Shown here one piece after another: positions 1 through 9,934 of a DNA stretch of 58,792 bases. Position 1 is the first letter of the stretch; every line of letters starts with the position of its first letter. Position numbers and translations under genes: made by a program. The notes beneath the pieces were generated by a model. The model saw only the letters and a list, made by a program, of their open reading frames with translations, was not told where the DNA came from and made no database searches. This DNA comes from CAZHAX01 sp964530325 (GTDB lineage Bacteria; Chloroflexota; Anaerolineae; B4-G1): contig CAZHAX010000018.1 in NCBI GenBank assembly GCA_964530325.1, positions 1 through 58,792 on the forward strand, read 5' to 3'.

Positions 1-254
1 AGCGAGCGGCGATCGCCCGCGCCCTGGCCAACGATCCGCCCGTCGTCGTAGGCGATGAGCCCACCGGCAACCTGGACAGCGGCACTGCGAACGAAGTGTT
101 TGGGCTGTTCGAGGACCTGGTGGACCGGGGCAAGACCCTGGTCGTCGTGACCCACGATCGCAGTCTCACCGACCGGATGGGGCGCGTACTCCACCTCTAC
201 GACGGCCAGATCGCCCGTGACCAGGCGAACGGCAGCGGAGCCCAGGCCAGATGA
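1..254 (+). CDS. ABC transporter ATP-binding protein, C-terminal fragment
   Basis: This is the 3' end of an ABC ATPase; the reading frame enters from outside the window. The visible part has the Walker B region VVVGDEPTGNLD and the H-loop VTHD, followed by the short C-terminal strand/helix typical of the LolD/MacB ATPase class. Walker A and the signature motif lie upstream and cannot be seen. Its TGA overlaps the ATG of the next permease (ATGA, 251-254), so the two are translationally coupled. It therefore most likely energises the FtsX-type permeases that follow (inference from context). Confidence 0.9.
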   Translation, partial: RAAIARALANDPPVVVGDEPTGNLDSGTANEVFGLFEDLVDRGKTLVVVTHDRSLTDRMGRVLHLYDGQIARDQANGSGAQAR

Positions 255-2620
255 GCGTGACCTGGCGCAAGCTGTGGCGCGACCTGGCGCGCAACAAGGC
301 CAGGACGGTCCTAGCCGTCCTGGCCACGGCCGTCGGCGTCTTCGCCCTGGGGCTGACCTTCGGACTCACCGGCGTCATGCGCCGGGCGATGACCGAAGCC
401 CACCGGGCGGTGGTGCCGGACCACATCACTTTCTACGGCGGGCCTTTCGACGAGGCGGCCGTGAAGGCCCTGCTTGGGCAGCCCGACGTCGCCGCAGTGG
501 AAGGCGAGAGGTACGCATCTCTACGCTGGAAGCTGGAGGGCGAGGATAGCTGGCATAATGGTGACCTGATTGCCCGTTCCGACTACGAGAACCAGACCAC
601 CTACCTCGTCCAGCTCGTGGAGGGGAGCTGGCCCTCCGGGCGGACTCTCGGAGTGGAGAGGCTGGCCTCCGCCCACTTCGGCATCCCCGGCGGCTCCTCG
701 ATCGTCGTCGAGACCGCAGAAGGCGAGCACAGCCTGCCGATCGTGGCGGTGATGCGTGAGCACATGGTCTTTCCCCCGCTGTGGGGAGGCAAGCCCGTGT
801 TCTTCGCTACGCCCGAGACGGCGGACTGGATCACCGGAATGGATATCGCTTTCACCAAGCTGCGCGTTCGCCTCCACTCCTACACGGAGGAGTCTGCGCG
901 CGCAGCCGCCCAGCGAATGCAGGATCAGCTGGAGCTGGCGGGCTATCGGGTGGAGATGTACGGCCTCACAGATCCGGACGTGCACTGGCAGCAGGCAATG
1001 ATCGATGCTTGTTTCCTGGTCTGGACGGTGCTGGGAGTGATGTCCCTGGGCCTCAGTGGGTTCCTCATCGTCAATACCATGAACGCCCTGCTGGCTCAGC
1101 AAGTGTGGCAGATCGGGGTGATGAAGTCGGTAGGAGCCACCTACGCTCAGCTGATCCGCAGCTACCTGATGACGGCGCTGATCTACGGCGTGCTCGCCGT
1201 GCTCCTCGCCGTGCCCCTGGGGGCGCTGGGGGCGAACGGCCTGGCCGTCTTCATGCTCAACCTGCTCAACATCGACCACAGCGCCTTCCGCGTAGACGCC
1301 GGCACGGTGGCCCTGCAGATCTTGATCGGGCTGGCAGTGCCCCTGCTGGCGGCGCTCTTGCCGATCGCGGGCGGCTTGCGCATCACGGCGCACAAGGCGA
1401 TCACCCGGCACGGAATCGGCAACGGCTTCGGCGGCAGCCGCCTGGATCGGCTCATCGGCCGGATCCGGGCTCTGCCGCGCCCGTTCGCGCTGAGCCTGCG
1501 CAACACCTTCCGCCGCAAGGTGCGGGTGGCCCTGACCCTGATCACACTCATACTGAGCGGCGTTATGTTCACGATGATTCTCACCGTGGACAGTTCCTTC
1601 GACGCAACGATCGACGCGATCTTCCACATGGTCGGCGACGACATCACGCTGTACACGGATCGTGCGTATGATCCGCGTGCCCTGACTGAAATCGCGGGAG
1701 AGGTGCCCGGTGTGACCGCAGCTGAGGTATGGAGCCTTCGGGCAGCTACGACCCCGCTGGACAGCGGGCAGAGGCAGCAGGTGACGCTGCAAGGCGTACC
1801 TGCGAGAAGCTCGATGTTCCGACCGCGCGTCGCTGGTGGAACCGGGCTGGAGGCGGAAGCTGACCACGCTGTTCTTGTCAGCAGCGTCTTCGCAGAGGAC
1901 AACGGCGTCGAAGCCGGCGATGCGATCACGCTGACAATCCTGGGCTCCGACTCGGTCTGGACTGTGGCCGGAGCAACGGTCGACACCTCCAGCCAGGCCC
2001 CCAACTTCTTCGTGCCTTTCGAGGCGCTGGCCTCCGAGACCGAGCCGGCCCATCGAATCCACATCGTGAAGGTCACGGTAGAGGAGCGCGGCATCGAATC
2101 CGAGAATGCCATCGCGGAAGACCTGACCGAGGCCTACGCTGAGAACGGCATCAACGTCACCGGCTCCTTCGGGTCCAGCGAAAGCCGCCAGCAGAATGAC
2201 AACCTGTTCAGCACTCTTACCTACACGCTGATGTCGATGGCCGTGCTGGCGGCGGTCGTAGGCAGCATCGGGCTGATGAGCACGATGTCGATCAACGTCG
2301 TGGAGAGGCTGCGCGAGATCGGCGTGATGCGGGCCGTGGGTGCTTCCTCGCCATCGATCGCCGGGATGTTCGTCGGCGAGGGGATGCTCCTGGGCCTCAT
2401 ATCGTGGCTCATAGCCGTACCCTTGAGCATCCCCAGCGCATCGCTCTTCACCGGCGTGATCGGGCAGACGATCGTCGGCCTCCCGCTGGAGTTCGAGTAC
2501 TCGGTGAGCGGAGTGGCGATGTGGCTAGCGATCGTGCTCGTGCTATCGGCACTGGCGAGCCTGTGGCCGGCGGCAAGAGCCGCCCGCGTCAGCGTACGCG
2601 CGTCGCTGGCCTACGAGTAG
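251..2620 (+). CDS. FtsX/MacB-type ABC permease, paralogue 1
   Basis: 789-residue inner-membrane permease of the FtsX-like family, in the two-half arrangement. Half one has a transmembrane segment at about residues 18-40, an extracytoplasmic domain to about 250 and three membrane segments up to about 375. Half two begins after the linker motif LPRPFALSLRNTFRRK, with a membrane segment near 430-450, a second soluble domain and three final membrane segments. Family members are mechanotransmission ABC proteins that act on lipoproteins, peptides or cell-wall hydrolases rather than being classic pore importers; the substrate here is unknown. The start overlaps the ATPase stop. It is the first of three tandem paralogues of almost equal length. 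Confidence 0.9.
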   Translation: MSVTWRKLWRDLARNKARTVLAVLATAVGVFALGLTFGLTGVMRRAMTEAHRAVVPDHITFYGGPFDEAAVKALLGQPDVAAVEGERYASLRWKLEGEDSWHNGDLIARSDYENQTTYLVQLVEGSWPSGRTLGVERLASAHFGIPGGSSIVVETAEGEHSLPIVAVMREHMVFPPLWGGKPVFFATPETADWITGMDIAFTKLRVRLHSYTEESARAAAQRMQDQLELAGYRVEMYGLTDPDVHWQQAMIDACFLVWTVLGVMSLGLSGFLIVNTMNALLAQQVWQIGVMKSVGATYAQLIRSYLMTALIYGVLAVLLAVPLGALGANGLAVFMLNLLNIDHSAFRVDAGTVALQILIGLAVPLLAALLPIAGGLRITAHKAITRHGIGNGFGGSRLDRLIGRIRALPRPFALSLRNTFRRKVRVALTLITLILSGVMFTMILTVDSSFDATIDAIFHMVGDDITLYTDRAYDPRALTEIAGEVPGVTAAEVWSLRAATTPLDSGQRQQVTLQGVPARSSMFRPRVAGGTGLEAEADHAVLVSSVFAEDNGVEAGDAITLTILGSDSVWTVAGATVDTSSQAPNFFVPFEALASETEPAHRIHIVKVTVEERGIESENAIAEDLTEAYAENGINVTGSFGSSESRQQNDNLFSTLTYTLMSMAVLAAVVGSIGLMSTMSINVVERLREIGVMRAVGASSPSIAGMFVGEGMLLGLISWLIAVPLSIPSASLFTGVIGQTIVGLPLEFEYSVSGVAMWLAIVLVLSALASLWPAARAARVSVRASLAYE

Positions 2621-2670
2621 CGGCACCGCAACAAGTTACCTGATATGCAGCACTCACTCGGAAGGGGCGA

Positions 2671-2706
2671 GAGACCCGCGGCCCCGCAGAACGGCGGCCG
2701 CGGTCT
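2671..2706 (+). other. GC-rich hairpin between permease genes
   Basis: A near-perfect inverted repeat (arms of 12-13 bases starting GAGACC and ending GGTCTC, one bulged base) lies in the 123-base gap between the first and second permease genes. No T-run follows, so it is not an obvious rho-independent terminator. It could be an mRNA processing or stability element that adjusts expression of paralogue 2 relative to paralogue 1 (inference). Confidence 0.5.
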
Positions 2707-2743
2707 CCACCCCGCCTGGTGAATCGCAGAGGAGGCAGCCCTG

Positions 2744-5122
2744 ATGAGTGTAACCTGGCACAAGGTATGGCGCGACCTGACGCGCAACAAGACGCGCACT
2801 GTGCTGGTGACAGCTGCCACAGCGATCAGCATCTTCGCCGTGGGAATGGCGTTCGGTATGTCCGAGCTGACCCGCACCCGCCTGATCGAGACGCATCAGG
2901 CGTCTGTGATGGCGCACATCAGGCTGTGGATGGCGAGCAGGTTCGATGCGGCCGTGGTCGCCGCGATCGTCGCCGATCCAGAGCTCGCAGACGTGGAGGG
3001 GATCAGCCAGGATGCGACCCGCTGGCGCTTTGAGGAAGAGAGCGAGTGGCATGAGATGAGACTGATCGCGCGTCCCGACTTCGAGGCGCAGCGAATGAAC
3101 AGGACAGAGCTGATCGAAGGTGACTGGCCGGCGGAAGACGCGCTGGTCGTGGAGCGGCTGACCTCCAATTACTACGGCATCTCCGCTGGCGCGGTGATAA
3201 TCGCCGAGTGCGGCGAGGGCGAGTGCCGACTCCCTGTCGCCGGTGTGGCCCGGGGCCAGATCGTCCCGCCTCCTCAGTACACAGGCGAGGGGACGTTCTA
3301 CGCCACGCCACAGACAGCGGCGCGGCTCACTGGCCTGCAGGGGGGCTTCAACCAGCTAATGGTACAGCTGGAAGCCTTCACCCCGGAGGCGGCGGAGGAG
3401 GCTGCCCTGCGCCTCAGCCGGCAGATGGAGTCTCTGGGCCTGTCCATGACCGGTGCGGGCTACTTCATAACGGACCCGGACGTTCACTGGGCCCAGGAAC
3501 AGGTGGATACGATCTTGCTGATCATGGGAATGATGGGCGTTGGCTCGTTGGTGCTGAGCGGTTTCCTGATCGTGAACACGATGAGCTCGATTATGGTGCG
3601 GCAGGTATGGCAGGTGGGTGTGATGAAGGTCTGCGGGGCAACGATCGGACGAGTAGCCCGCACCTACCTGGCAACGGCTATAATCCTCGGCTTGCTGGCC
3701 ATGCTGATCGCCGTGCCGGCAGCCGCCGTCGTGGCCTATGTGGTATCGAGTTCGACTCTGGACACATTCAACGTGCCCCTCGATTCCTTCCAGGTAGCGC
3801 CGGGGGCGATTGCTGTCCAGATCGCGGTGGGCCTGGCAGTTCCTCTGCTCGGTGCGCTCGTGCCGGTGATCGCGGGGGCGCGGAAGAGCGCCCATCAGGC
3901 GATCGGCTCGCGCGGGATGAGCGGAGCCGGCCGCCCTGGCCTGGTCGACAGGCTGGCTGGCCGCGTGCGGGGCCTGCCGCGGCCGCTCGTGCTCAGCCTG
4001 CGCAACACCTTCCGCAGCAAGGCCCGCGTCGCGCTGACACTGACCACACTCGTGCTAGGCGGCGCGATGTTCTTGGGGGTCGTCAGCATCAAGGACTCGA
4101 TGGACAACACCTTCGAAACGCTCTTCTCCGATCTAGGGCACGATGTGCTGGCCCAGCTGGACCGGCCATACGAGGCCGACATGCTGCACGAGGCAGCGCA
4201 GGGGCTGCCGGATACGGAACTCGTAGAGATCTGGAGTGGCTCCTGGGCTGCCGTATCCCTGCCAGAGGGCAGGTTGCGCGAGGCCTATCTGTGGGGTGTG
4301 CCCCCGGCCTCGCAGATGTTTGCCCCGCGCATCGTCGCGGGACGCAATCTGGTTGCGGAGGATGGGCGCGCTATTCTGCTCAATCGGGAGATCGCCGAGG
4401 AAGAAGGTGTCCAGGTAGGTGGCGAGATTGAGTTGCTCGTAGGCCAGCACCAGTCCAGCTGGCACGTAGTGGGCCTGGTAATCAGCATGCGCAACGGTGG
4501 GCGCGAGAGCTTCGTGCCACTCGGCGCTGTGGCCCGGGAAGCGGGTCACGGTGGCAGAGGCAATCTGGTGCTCGTACGTACCTCCGTGCACGATCCGGCC
4601 ACCCAGGAGCTTGTGGCCGCCGCCCTGGCTGCGGCCTTGGAGGCGAGCGGGGTCAGCGCCCCCTCCATCGAGAGCGCGATTGCAGAGCGCGAAGGCAACC
4701 AGTCCATGTTCGAGGGGGTGGTCTACATTCTCCTAGTAGGAGCGACACTGGCGGCGATCGTGGGAAGCCTGGGACTGGCCAGCACGATGTCCATCAACGT
4801 CGTAGACCGGGCCAGGGAGATCGGGGTAATGCGCGCTGCGGGTGCAACCTCTGTTGTCGTGGCGCTGCTGTTCATTGGCGAAGGAGTCTTCCTCGGGCTG
4901 CTGAGCTGGCTGCTGGCGGTGCCGTTGAGCTACCCCAGCGCGCAGCTCCTAGGCAACGCGGTGGCAGACACGCTGATCCGCGTGCCGCTCGAGTTCGGCT
5001 ACTCTGTGAAGGGCGCGCTCCTGTGGCTGCTGGCCATTGTCGTCCTCTCTTCGCTGGCGAGCATCTGGCCAGCGCTGGGGGCGACGAAGATCAGCGTGCG
5101 GGAAGCACTGGCCTACGAGTAG
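2744..5122 (+). CDS. FtsX/MacB-type ABC permease, paralogue 2
   Basis: 792-residue permease with the same architecture as its upstream neighbour: N-terminal MSVTWHKVWRDLTRNKTRT, a membrane helix, a large extracytoplasmic domain, three membrane helices, then LPRPLVLSLRNTFRSK and a second helix-domain-three-helix unit. The N-termini of paralogues 1 and 2 are nearly identical over the first 20 residues and both end in SLAYE/ALAYE, so they arose by tandem duplication. The start is set by a GGAGG box about ten bases upstream. It follows the 2,671-2,706 hairpin. No separate ATPase accompanies it, so it probably shares the ATPase at the window edge. Confidence 0.9.
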   Translation: MSVTWHKVWRDLTRNKTRTVLVTAATAISIFAVGMAFGMSELTRTRLIETHQASVMAHIRLWMASRFDAAVVAAIVADPELADVEGISQDATRWRFEEESEWHEMRLIARPDFEAQRMNRTELIEGDWPAEDALVVERLTSNYYGISAGAVIIAECGEGECRLPVAGVARGQIVPPPQYTGEGTFYATPQTAARLTGLQGGFNQLMVQLEAFTPEAAEEAALRLSRQMESLGLSMTGAGYFITDPDVHWAQEQVDTILLIMGMMGVGSLVLSGFLIVNTMSSIMVRQVWQVGVMKVCGATIGRVARTYLATAIILGLLAMLIAVPAAAVVAYVVSSSTLDTFNVPLDSFQVAPGAIAVQIAVGLAVPLLGALVPVIAGARKSAHQAIGSRGMSGAGRPGLVDRLAGRVRGLPRPLVLSLRNTFRSKARVALTLTTLVLGGAMFLGVVSIKDSMDNTFETLFSDLGHDVLAQLDRPYEADMLHEAAQGLPDTELVEIWSGSWAAVSLPEGRLREAYLWGVPPASQMFAPRIVAGRNLVAEDGRAILLNREIAEEEGVQVGGEIELLVGQHQSSWHVVGLVISMRNGGRESFVPLGAVAREAGHGGRGNLVLVRTSVHDPATQELVAAALAAALEASGVSAPSIESAIAEREGNQSMFEGVVYILLVGATLAAIVGSLGLASTMSINVVDRAREIGVMRAAGATSVVVALLFIGEGVFLGLLSWLLAVPLSYPSAQLLGNAVADTLIRVPLEFGYSVKGALLWLLAIVVLSSLASIWPALGATKISVREALAYE

Positions 5123-5224
5123 TGCCTGGCATACGTATTGGGGCGCAGAGATAGGATAGTCCTGGTGCGGGCGGTAGCAGGAGCGTCCGGCCTGGGGCGC
5201 AAGCACAAGAAAGTGGAGGGAATG

Positions 5225-7603
5225 ATGTCGAAGGTACGCTGGGCAAAGGTGGCACGCGATTTCTGGAGGCACAAGGCCAGGAGCATGCTCGTCGTCCTGG
5301 CCATCGCCGTAGGCGTCTCGACATTCGGGATGGTGCTGCAAGGCCGGGAGATCGCCATGGAGGACATGTACGCCGGCTACTGGGCGAACAACCCGCCGCA
5401 CATACGACTGTACACGGAGCCGTTTGGGGAGGACCTGCTGCCCGCCGTGCGAGACTTCCCGGGTATCGAGGATGCCGAGGCACGCCATGTCGCCAGCGCT
5501 CGCCTGCGGGTCGCGGCGGATGACTGGGTCGCCTTGGAGTTGACCGTCCTGGCCGATTACGACGACTCGCGCATCGGCGTAGTGCGCCCGGAGAGCGGCG
5601 CCTGGCCGCCGCCAGAGCAGGAGATCTTGCTGGAGCGCTCCTCCCTCGTCTTGGTCGGCGCAGCAGTAGGGGATGCACTGATGGTGGAGATGCCCAGCGG
5701 CGAGCAGAGGGAGCTGCGTCTGGCAGGGTTCGCGCACGAGTTCAACGACTTCTCCTCCTACATCAGCCGCCAGGCGCGCGGCTTCGTCACCATGGACACG
5801 ATCGAATCGCTCGGTCTGCAGCCTCTATACAACCAGCTCTACCTCACGATCAGCGACGATCAGCTTGACATGAGCCAGAGGGATCAGGTCCGCCAGGAAG
5901 CAACCATGCAGCTGGACGCGCTCGGCTATCGGGTCTTGAACCACGACAGCTTCCTCACCAGGCCGGCCAAGCATTGGGCGGACGACTTCTTCTCCGCTCT
6001 GATGCTGGTGCTCGGCGCTGTAGGCGCGCTCTCGTTGCTGCTCAGCGGGTTCCTGGTGGTGAACACGGTGATGGCCCTTCTGGCCCAGGAAACCCGTCAG
6101 ATCGGGGTGATGAAAGCCGTCGGCGCCCGAAGGGGTCAGGTGCTCGGGCTCTACCTCGGAACTGTCGTAGTATACGGTGGCCTTGCGCTGCTCGTCTCTA
6201 TTCCCCTCGGCCAGGCCGGCGGGATCTGGTTCGCTGGCTTTGGCAGCGGGGTAATGAACTACGATATCGACTTCCGGCTCGTGCCCTGGGTGCTCGCGCT
6301 GCAGGGGGCTATGTCGATCGGCGTCCCCGCGCTGGCTGCCCTCCTGCCCATCTATGCCGGGACCCGCAAGACGGTGCACCAGGCGGTGAGTGACTACGGC
6401 ATCAGCACCGCGAGACCCGGGCCTCTCGATCGGCTGGCAGGCCGGATTCGCGGTCTACCCCGGCCGCTTGTTCTCAGCCTGCGTAACACGTTCCGCCGCA
6501 GGATGCGACTCGCCTTGACGCTGGGAGCTCTCTCTCTGGCGGGGGCGATCCTGATCGGCGTATTCTGCACCAGGGAATCCATGGCCGGTGTGTTCGAAGA
6601 GATGCTGGAGCTCTACAGCTACGACGTGCAGATCTCGTTCGCAGCGCCCGTTCCGGCCGAGAGTGTCGAAGCGGAGGCGGAGCTGGTCGACGGCATCGCC
6701 CGGGTGGAGAGCTGGATCGTCAGCATGCCCAACCGGGTAAGGAGCGATGGGAGCATGGGATCCACCATCGGCCTTTTCGGCCCACCCTCGGACCAGGAGA
6801 CGGTGAACGCTGTGCTGCTTGAGGGCAGGTGGCTCTCGCCCGAAGGCGAAGACGAGATCGTGATCTCCCAGGGCTACGCCCGGGCTGAGGCCGATCTTGC
6901 GGTGGGTGAAGAGATCACTCTTTCAATCGGCGGACGCGAGTCGTCCTGGCGTTTCGTGGGAATCTACCTGGCAACGGATCAGGGCGGATACGTCAACGGG
7001 CCGGCGCTGGCGCGGGCAGCGGATATGGAGGGCCTGGTCAGCCTGGCGGCGGTGATCATCGATGAACGGGACGATCCCTCAGCTCAAGAGACGGTTGCCC
7101 GGCAGCTGCTGGAGCAGTACGAGAAGGCTGGTCTGCCTGTGCTCAACTCGGCCACAATCGCGGAGGTGCGCGCCTCCAATGAGAACCAGATCAACTTGAT
7201 CGTCTTTCTGCTGCTCGTCATCTCCGCCCTCTTGGCCGTCGTCGGCGGCCTGGGGCTGGCGGCGACGATGGGGCTGAACGTGCTCGAGCGGACCCGCGAG
7301 ATAGGCATACTGCGTGCCGTCGGCGCCTCCAACTGGGCGGTGTGGCGCATAGTCGTCGGGGAAGGGGTGCTCATCGGCCTGATCAGCTGGGCGCTAGGGG
7401 CCCTGCTGTCGCTCCCTATCGGCAATCTTCTCACCCAAGGCCTGGCAGCGGCTTTCATGGGTACGGGGATCGAGTACTCCTTCGCGCCCGTGGGAGTATC
7501 GGTCTGGCTGGCTACCGCGGTTGTAGTGTCCGCCGCGGCCAGCTTCATGCCTGCGCGGAGGGCATCGCGCATCAGCGTGCGGCAAGCGCTGGCATACGAG
7601 TAG
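5225..7603 (+). CDS. FtsX/MacB-type ABC permease, paralogue 3
   Basis: Third tandem permease. The frame is open from a TTG at 5,138, but I place the start at the second ATG of an ATGATG pair (5,225). GGAGGG at 5,215-5,220 is then correctly spaced, the first residues MSKVRWAKVARDFWRHKARS line up with the other two paralogues, and the protein becomes 792 residues, the same as paralogue 2. It has the same two-half layout with LPRPLVLSLRNTFRRR at the join and ends QALAYE. Its extracytoplasmic domains differ most from the other two, which suggests separate partners or substrates. It is followed by a perfect palindromic terminator. Confidence 0.88.
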   Translation: MSKVRWAKVARDFWRHKARSMLVVLAIAVGVSTFGMVLQGREIAMEDMYAGYWANNPPHIRLYTEPFGEDLLPAVRDFPGIEDAEARHVASARLRVAADDWVALELTVLADYDDSRIGVVRPESGAWPPPEQEILLERSSLVLVGAAVGDALMVEMPSGEQRELRLAGFAHEFNDFSSYISRQARGFVTMDTIESLGLQPLYNQLYLTISDDQLDMSQRDQVRQEATMQLDALGYRVLNHDSFLTRPAKHWADDFFSALMLVLGAVGALSLLLSGFLVVNTVMALLAQETRQIGVMKAVGARRGQVLGLYLGTVVVYGGLALLVSIPLGQAGGIWFAGFGSGVMNYDIDFRLVPWVLALQGAMSIGVPALAALLPIYAGTRKTVHQAVSDYGISTARPGPLDRLAGRIRGLPRPLVLSLRNTFRRRMRLALTLGALSLAGAILIGVFCTRESMAGVFEEMLELYSYDVQISFAAPVPAESVEAEAELVDGIARVESWIVSMPNRVRSDGSMGSTIGLFGPPSDQETVNAVLLEGRWLSPEGEDEIVISQGYARAEADLAVGEEITLSIGGRESSWRFVGIYLATDQGGYVNGPALARAADMEGLVSLAAVIIDERDDPSAQETVARQLLEQYEKAGLPVLNSATIAEVRASNENQINLIVFLLLVISALLAVVGGLGLAATMGLNVLERTREIGILRAVGASNWAVWRIVVGEGVLIGLISWALGALLSLPIGNLLTQGLAAAFMGTGIEYSFAPVGVSVWLATAVVVSAAASFMPARRASRISVRQALAYE

Positions 7604-7628
7604 CATCTTAGCTGGCTCGTGGAGTACG

Positions 7629-7661
7629 GCCGGCACCCGCGCTAGCGCGGGTGCCGGCTTT
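7629..7661. terminator. Perfect 30-base palindrome between convergent genes
   Basis: Bases 7,629-7,658 form a perfect inverted repeat (15-base arms, GCCGGCACCCGCGCT and its complement) followed by TTT. It sits between the end of the permease array (+) and the end of the histidine kinase (-), so it can stop transcription from both sides. Confidence 0.75.
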
Positions 7662-7695
7662 CGATTGCCTGGGCAACGCCCGGTCTGCAGTGAGA

Positions 7696-9144
7696 CTACT
7701 CCGGCGGCTGCTGCCTCCTGACCACCGTCGTGGAGTCATCTCCAGGCCGGGCAGGGAGCCGGACGGCGAACTTGCTGCCCAGGCCCTTGACGCTCTCAGC
7801 AGTGACGCCGCCGCCGTGGGCCAGCACGATCTCCCGCACGATGGCCAGGCCCAGCCCGGCCCCCCTGCTGTGGCGGCGGGCCCTGTCCACCTGGTAGAAC
7901 CTCTCGAAGATGCGAGGCAGCTCCTCGGCCGCCACGCCCTCGCCCGTGTCCGTCACCGTGACCTCGATCCACTGACCTGGGTCCGCCCTCTGCACGTGTA
8001 CGGCCACCCTCCCGTCTGGAGGCGTATGCGCCACGCCGTTGTCGAGCAAGTTGGTGAATACCTGGGCCAGCCGATCCGCGTCGCCGCTGACGTATAGCGC
8101 TTCGGGCGCCGTCAGTTCCAGTGCGACGCCTGCGGCCATCGCCTGCGGCTCGAGGTTCTCGATACACCCGCGCAGGAGGGAGGGGAGGTCCACCGGATTC
8201 TGAGCCATCACGATCTGGCCGGCGTCGATGCGGGCCAGCACGAGCAGATCATCCACCAGGCGGCGCATTCGCTCCGCTTCCTCGTGGATCACCCGGGCGG
8301 AGCGCGCGGCTGCCTCTGGGTCGCCTGCAGTGCCGTCGAGCAGGGCCTGGGAGAAGCCCTGAATCGAGGTCAACGGCGTCTTCAGCTCGTGTGAGACGTT
8401 GGCCACGAAGTCCCGCTGCGATCGCTGGGCGGCTTCCACCTGGTGCGCCATGGAGTTGAAGGACTGCGCCAGATCACGCACCTCGGTGGGACCGGAAACC
8501 GGCGCCCTGGTGCCAGTCTCACCACGGGCAATTGCCAGCGCGGCGTTCGAGACCCGCCGCAGTGGCTTGCCCACTGAACGGCTGACCAGCAGAGCCAGGA
8601 GTATGGACAGGACCAGGGCCACCGCTCCCGCCCGCAGCAGCGGTGGCAGCAGATACTCGGCAAGCCAGGCCAGCGCCAGCAGCCGCTGATGCTGCGAGGT
8701 AAACACCACGGTCGCCCGCAGCCCCTCGGGTGTCGCGATCAACTGGCTGACGTAGACCCAAAGCCCACCGGCGGGCCCAACAGGAGCGCTGAAGGTGCTC
8801 TGTGTTCGGGCCGGGGGGCCTTCCGTCCCCGCCAGCTCGGCGATCTGCTCACCGGTCCACGTATCCTCTGTGTCGAAGCGAACGTTGCCCTCTCCGTCGA
8901 CGAGCAGTATGCGCACGCCCTGGTCCTCGGCCGCGTCGGCGAGCAGGGCTTCGATCTCGCCCGTCTCGGTAGCGCGCCGCAGGGCGGGCAGCGTTGCCTG
9001 CAGTGACCGCTGAAGATCCTGGTGTACAGCGTGAGTCCACGCCGGGCGCACGAAGAGGAGCAGCCCCAGGCCCACCAGCACCAGGCAGACGATGATGAGG
9101 GCGACGTAGGAGAGCAGCAGCCGGGTATTGAGACTGCGGAACAT
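7696..9144 (-). CDS. HAMP-domain sensor histidine kinase
   Basis: 482-residue membrane sensor kinase. Membrane helix 1 lies at about residues 9-32, an extracytoplasmic sensor domain at 33-160, helix 2 at about 165-188 and a HAMP linker to about 240. HisKA carries the phospho-acceptor His252 in SHELKTPLTS. The C-terminal ATPase has the N box (NLLDNG), DTGEGV and GAGLGLAI motifs. It autophosphorylates and passes phosphate to the regulator encoded 8 bases upstream. The overall layout is that of PhoR/ResE-like kinases; the signal is unknown. It is convergent with the permease array, but I see no direct evidence that it controls those genes. Confidence 0.93.
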   Translation of the reverse strand: MFRSLNTRLLLSYVALIIVCLVLVGLGLLLFVRPAWTHAVHQDLQRSLQATLPALRRATETGEIEALLADAAEDQGVRILLVDGEGNVRFDTEDTWTGEQIAELAGTEGPPARTQSTFSAPVGPAGGLWVYVSQLIATPEGLRATVVFTSQHQRLLALAWLAEYLLPPLLRAGAVALVLSILLALLVSRSVGKPLRRVSNAALAIARGETGTRAPVSGPTEVRDLAQSFNSMAHQVEAAQRSQRDFVANVSHELKTPLTSIQGFSQALLDGTAGDPEAAARSARVIHEEAERMRRLVDDLLVLARIDAGQIVMAQNPVDLPSLLRGCIENLEPQAMAAGVALELTAPEALYVSGDADRLAQVFTNLLDNGVAHTPPDGRVAVHVQRADPGQWIEVTVTDTGEGVAAEELPRIFERFYQVDRARRHSRGAGLGLAIVREIVLAHGGGVTAESVKGLGSKFAVRLPARPGDDSTTVVRRQQPPE

Positions 9145-9152
9145 GGCGATTC

Positions 9153-9836
9153 TCAGGCGACGAGCTTGTATCCGACGCCGACGACTGTCTCCACCTCGAC
9201 ATCCGATCCGCTCAGCCGCTTGCGTAGCTGGGCGATATGGACGTCGACGGTACGCGTCTCACCGTAGAAATCATACCCCCAGACCAGGCTGAGCAGTTGG
9301 TCGCGGCTGAGCACCAGTCCCCGGTGCTCGGCCAGCGTCAGCAGGAGGTCGAATTCTTTGGGCCGCAATTGAACGGGCTCACCGGCTATGGTCACCTCGT
9401 GCCGTGCCGGATCTATAGTCACGTCGCCTGCACGGATCGGCGCCTCCCCGCGGACGGCCCGGACGGTCCGCCGCAGCACGGCCTTCACCCTGGCGACCAG
9501 CTCGCGGGGGTTGAAGGGTTTGGTGAGGTAGTCGTCTGCTCCAAGCTCCAGGCCCACGATCTTGTCCACGTCGTCGTCCCGAGCCGTAAGCATGATGATG
9601 GGGAGATCGGGCGCAGCCTTGCCGGAGCGGACGCGGCGGCAGACCTCCCAGCCGTCGACCTCAGGCAGCATCAGATCGAGAATGAGTAGCGCCGGCGGCT
9701 TCTTGGCTATCGACTGCAGGGCGCCGGCTCCGTCGCCGGCGGACTGAACGTGGAAGCCCTCCTGCTCCAGGTACAGGCGCGCCAGTTCGACAATACTCGT
9801 CTCGTCGTCGACGACCAGAATCGTCTCTCCGGCCAT
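9153..9836 (-). CDS. OmpR/PhoB-family response regulator
   Basis: 227-residue transcription regulator. The N-terminal receiver domain has acidic residues D10-D11, phospho-acceptor D54 (LILDLMLP), T84 and K106 (LTKPF). The C-terminal winged-helix DNA-binding domain (about 130-227) ends with the typical recognition-helix and wing pattern RTVDVHIAQLRKRL. It is the first gene of a two-gene operon with the histidine kinase. A sigma70-like promoter lies about 100 bases upstream. Confidence 0.95.
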   Translation of the reverse strand: MAGETILVVDDETSIVELARLYLEQEGFHVQSAGDGAGALQSIAKKPPALLILDLMLPEVDGWEVCRRVRSGKAAPDLPIIMLTARDDDVDKIVGLELGADDYLTKPFNPRELVARVKAVLRRTVRAVRGEAPIRAGDVTIDPARHEVTIAGEPVQLRPKEFDLLLTLAEHRGLVLSRDQLLSLVWGYDFYGETRTVDVHIAQLRKRLSGSDVEVETVVGVGYKLVA

Positions 9837-9934
9837 GGCTCCCTCTTGTACCTGGCAATGGGCCGGCGCCCCGAAGCCGCTTCCTGCCGCCGGCAGGCGC
9901 TTGCAGGGGCAGGACCTGAGCAGCCCTGATGGTG

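Noticed and set aside
521..2062. 513-codon open frame antisense to the first permease
   Set aside because: High-GC shadow frame; low-complexity His/Gln/Arg-rich translation, no family signature, while the plus-strand frame is a clear FtsX permease.
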